DNA of 64,000 nt from Gordius sp. MW1. Taxonomy: Eukaryota; Nematomorpha; Gordioida; Gordea; Gordiidae. The notes beneath the pieces are model-generated. The model had not been told where the DNA came from, searched no databases, and saw only the letters and a list, made by a program, of their open reading frames with translations. The position numbers and the translations under genes were made by a program. The DNA lies in the NCBI GenBank assembly GCA_964036665.1, contig OZ038531.1, positions 2,356,001-2,420,000 on the forward strand. The letters run 5' to 3'. Positions 57,801-64,000 of the stretch are shown here, piece by piece (positions within the stretch are counted from its first letter, which is position 1; every line of letters begins with the position of its first letter).

Positions 57801-59693
57801 AAAAACTATGTTGCAATATAAAAACATTTAAAATGAATATTATTATTATATGATTAAATATTATAACTTTTTAATAAAGTATATTGACACCATTAGAGAC
57901 CAATCTAAAAGGTAGATGTAAAAAACTGTGTGCTCAACCAATAATTCCATCAAAAAACTTGTATTTAACCTAAATTCATTGAAACTCAATTATTATATGG
58001 TAAAATAATTATTTTTGATCGTTTGATTAAAAATTAGGTCTCAATTCTAATCGAGAATTATTATTAAACACTAACCTAAAAAAGTTCGATATTCCACACA
58101 CACATATTTATTTAGCTTGATTTTCAATAAGTGCCGTAAAAACGGCTGGGATTTTGATTGGTCGACCTTTGGCTTTGGTCGACCAATCATAAACAGACCA
58201 AGATTCTTTGGTCTGGTTTCTTAATCGACCTAGGCCTTAATCGTAATTTGAAAAACAGATCAGGATCAACGGTAAGTCTTAGTCGAGCCAAAGGCCGAAC
58301 AAACAAAACCCAGCCGTTTTTACAACACTAGTGAGTGATTAATAATAATCGTGAAATATTGAAATCCAAATCAAAAAATTTCGCAAAAAAGGAAGATAAT
58401 AGACCAATTGTCCTATAACTAGCTAGCTAGCTAGCTAGCTGCTAAAGATTAGATAAGATAAATTCCCTGATGGGGCGCTCTTGAATTCATTTGACGTAGC
58501 ACATGCTTTTATTTGTACGGAAACGGATTATTATTCAATAATAATTCTGATTTGTGAAATGATAAAAACTGGACATGTGGTTTATGTTTGTTTCCTACGC
58601 ACCGTGTAATTTTCAAGCTTAAAAACAACTATTACCATCGTTTTACATTATACACTTAAAAGTGAAAAATTATAACGAGCTATTTGCATAAGTCACATCG
58701 GTATAAAAAATTGTTTTTTTAGATTTAGAACCAGTTAAACCAATATTTAAATAACCCAGGTGAGTTTAAAATCAACTATTTTATATTAGTTTTTTTTTAT
58801 TCTAAGATTAAACCATAATTTTATAAAGTACGATGTTAAATTTAGGTACAAAAAATATAAAACAAACTCCCGACCATAAAATCTCAAAATCCTTTATTTA
58901 ACGATTAAGCCGTTTCGCGGCTGCAAACTTTATACAATTTAATTATAAAATAAGTACTTTTTATCGCTGAGACACAGTCGCATTTTTAACCTATTTCGCC
59001 ATGGGAAATTTCCGATAAAACTCTCCTATTAAAATTCATTATGTGTTTTGGGATTCTCCACGCACACAGCCATGTCTCATGCGTGATTTGAAATCGTTTA
59101 GAGCGTTTAAAGAAATATTTTCACTGGTTGGACCAATAAAACGGCATATATAATAGTGCTGTGAAAACGGCTGGGTTTTGTTTGGTCGATCCTTGGTTTA
59201 ACTAACACTAACGGTCGATTATGGTCTATTTTTCAAATTTCGACTAAGACTAGAGGTCGACTAAGAAAAAATAGACCAAAAAACTTTTTGTCTGTTTACG
59301 CTTAGTCGACAAAACGAAACCCACCCATTTTTACAACTCTAACTGTTTACGCTTAGTCGACAAAACGAAACCCACCCATTTTTACAACTCTAACATATAT
59401 CATATACATACACACTGAAATTTATGCTAAAAAATATGCTTTATATACGGTCATATACATGAAAAACTAGACAAGAATTAACAAAAAATATAAATATATA
59501 AAGATAAATTAATAAATATAAAACATGTACCTGGTTTAGAGAGTCGCATCAGAGTTTCATACAATGTATAACAGTCTCCGTCGTAGGCTATGATGAGTAG
59601 TAAATTTTTGAAATTTTTGCAGCGAAGCCTTAGAGGAGATCCCCGAGTATCTAATGGCAATTTTTCAATAATGTCCAAATGCGAATGAAGCAC
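39899..59693 (-). CDS. Myotubularin-related phosphatase, MTMR6/7/8 type, with C-terminal FYVE-like finger; N-terminal exon missing
   Basis: Phosphoinositide 3-phosphatase (PI3P and PI(3,5)P2) of endosomal membranes. Exons 5' to 3': 59531-59693, 49750-50000, 48907-49032, 47886-48017, 47337-47469, 47146-47255, 46404-46529, 45702-45782, 45044-45214, 43840-43977, 43505-43631, 42351-42561, 41687-41863, 40493-40689, 39899-40036 (about 759 aa visible). Order of domains: PH-GRAM end (CKNF..LL.I.....[12 protein letters not shown]), myotubularin phosphatase ([44 protein letters not shown]), then the active-site loop [12 protein letters not shown] with catalytic Cys and Arg intact. [20 protein letters not shown] and [11 protein letters not shown] follow, then a Ser/Thr-rich linker. 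The C-terminal zinc finger has four CxxC pairs (CTLC, CWRC, CNKC, CLPC). Exon 45044-45214 carries a one-base insertion relative to the family. The first 40 or so residues (start of PH-GRAM) should lie upstream of 59693, but I did not find them. Confidence 0.9.
40862..40912 (-). repeat. M3 repeat tip
   Basis: Reverse copy ending aaattgcatagcaatta; only about 50 bp. Abuts the M2 copy at 40914. Confidence 0.5.
40914..41040. mobile_element. M2 MITE, right part missing
   Basis: Starts agtgttggaaaaacggctgg, then gtcgaccttt and tttttcaaatttcgactaag. Confidence 0.6.
41125..41640 (-). repeat. Two M3 repeats in tandem, reverse orientation
   Basis: Copies at about 41125-41391 and 41400-41615. Each reads (plus strand) aagcaaaata/aa.., ggtcattagctagtcta-type words, acaagttggacaggac-type words and, in the first copy, aattacatagcaatta at its end. 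They lie between the MTMR exons at 40493-40689 and 41687-41863. Confidence 0.65.
42749..42898. mobile_element. M2 MITE in MTMR intron
   Basis: agtgatgtaaaaacggctga ... cagccgttcttacaacact. Confidence 0.75.
43205..43480. repeat. Degraded M1 MITE sequence
   Basis: M1 words in two pieces: gggggcagttctcc...cccctcactaggcccatg (43205-43252) and ggggggcaataatgattaag...gcctggctaagctcatgg (about 43360-43476). Confidence 0.5.
43727..43830 (+). repeat. M3 repeat, truncated
   Basis: gctatgcaatttatgggttc, then tgtcagtccgtccgtactgt, stopping after atttttgaacaattga next to the MTMR exon at 43840. Confidence 0.6.
44175..44590. mobile_element. M5 MITE-like element
   Basis: Left acatagactaatagagtgct and right tatgagcagtcctatag ends. 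The interior (aaatactgtaatgatgtgat, ttcactttttctgtttaaac) matches the copies at 1399 and 59770. Confidence 0.65.
44685..44864. mobile_element. M2 MITE with about 10-bp target duplication
   Basis: Ends agtgttttaaaaacggctgg / agacgtttttacaacact. Flanks are GCCTATAACT (44675-44684) and ACCTATAACT (44865-44874), 9 of 10 identical. Confidence 0.85.
45919..46057. mobile_element. M2 MITE
   Basis: ggtgttgtaaaagcggctgg to ccagccgatccaacact. In the MTMR intron between the 45702-45782 and 46404-46529 exons. Confidence 0.7.
46203..46390. mobile_element. M2 MITE next to the MTMR active-site exon
   Basis: agtgttgtgaaaacggctgg ... cccagccgtttttacaacac. Its end is 14 bp from the exon encoding the catalytic loop (46404-46529), so the intron's first bases are all that separate them. 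Confidence 0.8.
46624..46771. mobile_element. M1 hAT-like MITE, left tip eroded
   Basis: ggatatagaggagagtaata ... ggggggcagccgcccatttc ... cccctagctacgcc. Confidence 0.65.
48400..48906 (-). repeat. Degenerate tandem repeat (about 177 bp) containing decayed copies of an MTMR splice donor
   Basis: The end of exon 48907-49032 plus its donor (plus strand: aaaccccatttttatccagg) recurs as aaactccattcttatcctga at about 48732 and aaaaccattcttttccaaaa at about 48555, at roughly 176-177-bp spacing. Each copy also repeats gcgttcc/gagttcc, accacagca-type words and gaaaaactgagcattta-type words. The copied donors have drifted. Confidence 0.7.
49430..49512. repeat. M2 MITE end fragment
   Basis: cgactaaaaaacagac, ttggtcatgttc, then aaaacccaaccgtttttaga acatt. 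Confidence 0.5.
50105..50420 (-). repeat. M3 dispersed repeat, reverse, near full length
   Basis: On plus: ggatatatagcaataaccta, ggccattatctagtctattt, cacaagttggacagacagga, and the end aaatagcatagcaatta. The neighbouring M1 copy starts within 10 bp. Confidence 0.7.
50424..50587. mobile_element. M1 hAT-like MITE
   Basis: catgggcgtagccagcattg ... ctccccctggctatgcccatg. Full length. Lies in the large MTMR intron. Confidence 0.8.
51298..51464. mobile_element. M2 MITE with exact 10-bp target duplication
   Basis: agtgttgtaaaaactggttt ... ctagccgtttagactacact. Flanks are both ACTAGACGCT (51288-51297 and 51465-51474). A 9-11-bp duplication is typical of Mutator-like elements. Confidence 0.88.
51653..52048 (-). 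other. Orphan ORF (131 codons) in MTMR intron
   Basis: Open from an M1-derived start (MLATP is MITE sequence) to a TGA-type stop at 51653. The non-MITE part (about 125 codons, 51653-52028) is not biased in composition: [60 protein letters not shown]. The first block is vaguely reminiscent of a death-fold helix pair, but I would not assign it. It could be an exon of a nested gene, a decayed gene piece, or chance. Confidence 0.35.
52032..52297. mobile_element. Two abutting M1-type MITEs
   Basis: First copy: ggcgtagccagcattgggat ... gcccctccctgcccctatgg. A second end gggcgtagccaggctttgg starts at once and runs to aggcctggctacgcc at about 52297. The second copy has a different interior (ttttggcattataaatt). 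Confidence 0.65.
53454..53618. mobile_element. M1 hAT-like MITE with exact 8-bp target duplication
   Basis: catgggcctagccaggaagt ... aatgctagctacgcccgtg. Flanks are both TTTAAGCT (53446-53453 and 53619-53626). Confidence 0.88.
54154..57012. mobile_element. Giant palindrome (2.86 kb) in the large MTMR intron
   Basis: Outer tips actcgggccttcggccctcg / cgagggccgaaggcccgagt pair, and pairing continues inward. Blocks include the purine tract 54175-54220 with the pyrimidine tract 56948-56995, the atacgcaactagatgcaaac block, and several roughly 107-bp units built on ttggccaatggtcatttttt/ccattggtcagcagccag (54640-55180, 55680-56590). The centre (about 55200-55660) holds inverted aattgctatgcaattta words and two copies of actagtt...gggttagaatcccgg-type sequence. 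No gene. Confidence 0.92.
57225..57283 (-). repeat. M3 repeat tip
   Basis: gacaacggacaacggacaac then gagcccataaattgcatagc. A mirror copy lies at about 55260-55325 inside the palindrome, so the outer flanks are partly symmetric too. Confidence 0.5.
58131..58329. mobile_element. M2 MITE, near full length
   Basis: agtgccgtaaaaacggctgg ... cccagccgtttttacaacact, with both inner arms (tttggtcgaccaatcataaa / gtcgagccaaaggccgaac). Confidence 0.85.
58419..58441. repeat. (AGCT)n short tandem repeat
   Basis: Five to six copies of AGCT, a self-complementary unit. Confidence 0.8.
59155..59393. mobile_element. M2 MITE with its right end tandemly duplicated
   Basis: agtgctgtgaaaacggctgg ... acaactct to 59340. 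The last 51 bp (59292-59342) are then repeated exactly at 59343-59393. 138 bp from the MTMR exon at 59531. Confidence 0.85.
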
Positions 59694-59769
59694 CTAAGAT
59701 ATTTTGGTAATTTATATGATAAAAAAGTTTGCAAAAGTTGTTTTGGCGAGAAAAATTAAGACGTATCTA

Positions 59770-60350
59770 GCCATAGACTACATAGACTGCTCATGCATGG
59801 ACGTAGCTGGGGGGGGGGCAAGGAGGGGCGGCTGACTTCCCTTTAAATTCAATTTTTTCTTGAACTTTATTAAAATTATGGTTAAAAATTCAAAAAATCA
59901 TCATTTTCCCTTCCTATATCACTATTGCCCCCCTCTAATCCCAACACTGGCTAGCCGTCATATGTTAAAATTTTACCATTAATCCACCATTTTGAATTTG
60001 ACAATCTCCCATGTCTTTCTGCAGTGTACCCCATTGAAACAGAAAAAGTGAATTTACCTTCCTCATTAGTTTATAAATTAAGAAGAATGCCGAAAAATGA
60101 TTATTAAATAAACTGCTGATGGCATTAAATTGCTTAAATATCACATCATCACATTAATTTTATTATTCATGAATCGTGAAAATGATATATACTTTAAAAT
60201 GCTGTTTTTAATGTTTAACTGGATTAATATTTTTTTCATTACGTCTTAAAAACACAATAATTAACCAAAATCCTGATAATATATTAAATACTTTCCCTTA
60301 TTTGTGCACATTCAAAAATGGCGATGAGCAGTCTATCTAGTCTATGTATC
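59770..60350. mobile_element. M5 element split by an M1 MITE
   Basis: Left end ccatagactacatagactgc and right end gagcagtctatctagtctat. The M1 insertion lies at 59796-59959. Confidence 0.7.
59796..59959. mobile_element. M1 hAT-like MITE nested in M5
   Basis: catggacgtagctgggg ... aacactggctagccgtcat. The right tip has decayed. Confidence 0.65.
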
Positions 60351-61520
60351 TACCATAAAATATCATATGATTCATTCCTAATTCAATACTAACTTTCTTT
60401 TAATCAATCACATTCTCTTGGATAATCAAAACTTTTAAGGTTTTTATAATTAAAATATTCAAATGCGTTTACATTCTTTATGCAATTATCCGAGATTCAT
60501 GATACTATATAAAAACGACAAAAAACGAATTTAAAGAACCACTGCATAAATTAGTTTAAATAGTCCCAATGCTAAATTAAGAAAAAATCCTAGCGTTAAG
60601 AGTTGGATTTTTTCCAGGATTTTTTCCGTTCGCTGCTGAAAAATCATAAAATTGCAAAAAATAGTGTAGAGTTTCATAAAAAAATGAAGTATACAACAAA
60701 GGCTTTATTTAAAGCAAATTAAAAATTTACGGATTAAAAAAAAAGATTGAAGTAATTCAGCAAACAATAAGAAAGCCATATTATCCTCACCTTATAAAAT
60801 TGCAATTTCGAAGTTGATTATTTACCAATTACCATTATAGGATTCTATTGACTGTGCAATAAAAGTAAAGTTTTATTTATTATTTTAATCAATGAAACTG
60901 TATGAAAACTCGGTTACAACAGAAAAATTTCATTGAAAAACTTTACAATAAAAAGTAGTAAATTATAAAAATGTAACAAAAAACATTTTTAATCGTACCC
61001 ACTAATTAATAAAAACTAATATACGTAGCTAGCTTACGGTTTGATGAATAAAAAATATCGAATCAATGGGGAATTAATAATAGATATAGAATAATATGTT
61101 AACTATACAATCGAGAATTGGTTTATAATTAGGATAGAAAAGCTTTTCAAGTTAAAGGAGAGAGGTTAAAGAGGGGGTGGGGGTGCAGGGCAAACAAGTG
61201 GTTGACAATGATCAAAATCAATCAATAAAAAAATACAATTACAAATCAATAAAAACCAATCAGATCAATTAAATACACTGATTTTAACGATTTTTTCTCA
61301 GAGATAATCTTATTTCTCATATAATTTCCCATTTTTAAGACATTTAATCCTTAACTTTTCATAAGATGACCACTTAAAAAAACATTAATAATTCAATTTT
61401 GGAAAGTAAACAAAAAGTTGTCCGAACATTTATAAAGTAATTTGTCATCATTTATATGGAAGTTTCTTTCCTTATTATAAATTCGAAATTTAATTTCAAG
61501 GTAGTAATCTATTGATATAA
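60351..61520. other. Non-coding, nothing recognised
   Basis: AT-rich, without a coherent exon on either strand. It was searched for the missing myotubularin first exon without success. Confidence 0.4.
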
Positions 61521-61524
61521 ATGG

Positions 61525-61790
61525 TCTCGTTTTTGGTTGTCCGTCCTCCGTCCGTCCTGTCCTACTTGTAATTTTTAATAATTGCCGTGAAAAATATACG
61601 GGTTTATAATGGCTGTGGACTTATGCTTCTGAAAATAACTTTTATTTTGCTTTCGCATATAAACTAGCTAATGACCACTCGTTGGCGTTAATTTTTTGAC
61701 GTCGCCCGAGTTCCTTTTTGTTTCTGGGCCTGACTAATTACCTATATGTATATTGATTTCTTTTGCCAACTTGGCTATAATTATGTTATA
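61525..61790 (+). repeat. M3 dispersed repeat, left tip eroded
   Basis: ctcgtttttggttgtccgtc, then cttatgcttctgaaaataac and tttcgcatataaactagcta, to ttttgccaacttggctat. Confidence 0.7.
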
Positions 61791-62960
61791 ACTAATATAA
61801 TATAATTGTTTGCACGCCAAACAATCGATTTTATAAAACTAGATAATGGTCAGTTTGGATTGAACATTTCTATTTTGTTGGAGGATCCTAAGTTACACTT
61901 ACTAAAAAAATAAGTTTAAATTACATTGTTTCCCACTCTAAAGGCAAAAGAATTTTATATTTATTAAATATTTTTTTATCACATTGTATAATAAATTCGT
62001 ATTAAAATTATCAATAAAATTTAAATGTTATTTTTAAAGGTAATGCGTATACTATTACTTAATCAATATCTTAATAATATCTAAACTTAACAATTATGAA
62101 TTAGATTATATAAAATCTTTCTAATAATAATAGTAATAAATTACACTAAAATTACTTTAAAAAAATAAACATGATTATTAGCGTATAAAACTACTCAAAA
62201 ATTGTTATTTACCTATAATCCAAGCGAATATCTAGCTTTTAAAAAGCAAATTTAATAAAGTGTGCGCAATAAGATATCCTCTCTGTAATAACTATTCGCA
62301 ATTATTTTACGAGTATATATTAACGCCTCATCGCTTAACCGCGGGGGGGGACCATGGGAGGGACAGTTATGGTTATATGTAGACCGGACATAGCCATTGA
62401 CTCAAGTCTTAAAAATCAATAAATATTGTTTACTACTAAACAACAGAATCTATTCGCAATTTTTCACTTATTTCAACATTAACTTACGATTGGATTATAG
62501 ATTTTAAAGAGGTAATTTACATTTTTTTATTAGTTTTCATATAGCCTAAATCATATTGGGGTCTTTGAAGACCCCATTACTCAATACATATAGCTAATTC
62601 AGCGTTTCGAGATTGAAATATTCCCTTATAACCATTTGATTCAAGGTTAACTAGCCAACATATTAATAACTGCGCCGGTTAAAATAAGCTAAACGCGCGT
62701 AGAGATTCTTATTATAGGTGCAATTTTGACAAACAATCTTTCAACTAAATACAAAACGCAAAATTTATATATCTGGCTAGAACCCAAAACTGATGGATCA
62801 AATCGAGTTGCAAAATATCTATCTTTAAAAGAGTTTGCTTGATTAATACGAAATCTAAATTAAATTTTTAAATTATTATTTTGTCCTACACAAAAATCTC
62901 AGACTCTCCGCCCCTGCCCCTCAATTTATAATCTCTGCCACGTCCATGTATAGATTTTAA
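61791..62960. other. Non-coding, nothing recognised
   Basis: AT-rich with no exon or ORF of note. An 8-nt G run lies at 62343-62350. Confidence 0.4.
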
Positions 62961-62964
62961 GCGG

Positions 62965-63180
62965 GAACCGGTCAAAGTCGCAGAAAAAAAGCAGCAGAAT
63001 TGGTCAGATCAAGATTGGTCAGGAGGGTTAGGGTTTGTGTTTTAGGTTCGGGTTAGGGTTAGATGCACATCAAATTCCTTCCCCATTTGAGATTTAATTC
63101 TAATATATTGATTATCTAAAATCTTGATCTGACCAGTTCTGACCAATTCTGCTGCTTTTTTTCTACGACTTTGACCCCGA
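62965..63180. mobile_element. Small inverted-repeat element (possible MITE)
   Basis: Arms 62968-63025 (ggtcaaagtcgcagaaaaaa, gcagcagaattggtcagatc) pair with 63118-63175 (gatctgaccagttctgacca, ttctgctgctttttttctac). The about 90-bp centre holds gggttagggttt/gggttagggttag. The peptide predicted across it is a by-product. Confidence 0.75.
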
Positions 63181-63835
63181 TTCATTTTAAGCATCAGCAT
63201 ATACACAGCAAAGTTGTATTGCATAACGATTTTTTCGAACATGGGACTCTAATTACCACAGTTAGCTAAGTTTTGTTGTCAACACCAAGCTGACCACCCC
63301 TGGCGGGACAGGCTATAAATAAAAGTAAACCTAGGTGGAATGAACTTATGTATAGTTTGTGGTAATTTTAGTGTGTGAATGTTTATTTGGTAGCGTATTA
63401 GCGGGGAGGTTAAAGCATTTATATCGATTTTAGACTCATATTTATGATGCGTTGACAAATTATTTTAGTTCAGTTGTTGAGAAACTTTAATAAAGTATGC
63501 TATCATTAAAGTCGTGTGTAAAATCAAATGGTCAGAACACCAAACGGACAAAAAAATAATATAGAAATATTAGCTAAAAGCCAAAATCGACTGAAAAATT
63601 AAAAAACAGCTTGAAAGAAATAACTTCATAAATATAAGTTTCAGATCAAGACCTGCTCCTGTTTAGATTATTTAGTTTGACTAACTATAACAAGGTTAGA
63701 ATATCTTAAAATTTGACATAATTCATTCAAGGTTAGGCCAAAAGTAGAAACATAAATTGTTCTTTGCATTAATTTATACTATCATAACATTAGAGTTAAA
63801 CCTGTTAAAAATAAAAGATCCCTATATTTTTAATA
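63181..63835. other. Non-coding, nothing recognised
   Basis: No exon or repeat identified. Confidence 0.35.
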
Positions 63836-63839
63836 TATA

Positions 63840-64000
63840 TGGATATTGAATGGTATGGGCATATACTTTGATGGGAGACGAATGATGCAAATCGAAATAT
63901 AGTGGACATGGAAGTACTGGAGAAGAAAGGAAGAGGACGACCTCGCGTCACGTGGAAAGGGCAAATCGACAAAGCTATCAAAACAAAAGAGATTAATCAA
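63840..64000 (+). mobile_element. LINE 3' end, running off the window
   Basis: IEWYGHIL, ETNDANRNIVDMEVLEKKG, then RGRPRVTWKGQIDKA. Same family as 170-381 and the opposite-strand copy at 34690. It continues beyond 64000. Confidence 0.75.

Noticed and set aside
63042-63242. 66-aa minus ORF as the missing myotubularin N-terminus
   Set aside because: It crosses the small inverted-repeat element and lacks the GRAM-domain start pattern expected for MTMR6/7/8.

Overview
This window looks like nuclear DNA of an AT-rich invertebrate metazoan. The evidence is spliced eukaryotic genes with GT..AG introns, many of them only 34-45 nt long, animal-type orthologues (ABCF1, WDR18, a FYVE-bearing MTMR6/7/8 myotubularin), and a dense load of MITEs, LINE tails and satellites. 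I cannot name the species. Exon models were built by hand from conserved protein motifs, splice sites and intron phase; every model listed keeps phase at each junction unless I say otherwise.

Layout. 627-9588 (minus): a complete 18-exon ABCF1 (ABC50) gene, ending near a LINE tail at the left edge. 11532-14295 (minus): a FLYWCH/MULE-transposase gene whose 5' part is a tandem array of nine copies of one 81-nt exon, separated by 34-35-nt introns. 14.3-19.4 kb: non-coding, with short satellites. 19.5-21.0 kb: a broken LINE. 21.9-24.0 kb: a probable non-autonomous Helitron-like element carrying 1.22 kb of perfect (GTAT)n. 26281-31840 (plus): a complete 9-exon WDR18 gene whose last two introns hold a 1.5-kb foldback, a MITE and a dead retroelement piece. 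33388-36668 and 37312-39554 (plus): two tandem paralogues of a small, probably secreted, cysteine-containing family that I do not recognise. 39899-59693 (minus): 15 exons of an MTMR6/7/8-like lipid phosphatase ending in a FYVE-like zinc finger; its N-terminal exon was not found. Its first visible intron (about 9.5 kb) holds a 2.86-kb palindrome, many MITEs and one orphan ORF. 59.7-64 kb: repeats only, with another LINE tail at the right edge.

The three conserved genes act in separate housekeeping processes (translation/ribosome, ribosome biogenesis, endosomal phosphoinositide turnover), and I see no functional cluster. Mobile DNA shapes most of the window: five recurrent non-autonomous families (called here M1 to M5), foldbacks, and tandem duplications that copy splice junctions. 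The most unusual feature is the MULE-gene exon array, an in-frame minisatellite whose unit is exactly one exon plus one micro-intron. Next come a one-base frameshift in the myotubularin gene that sits beside a possible rescuing splice acceptor, and decayed tandem copies of a splice donor in the same gene.
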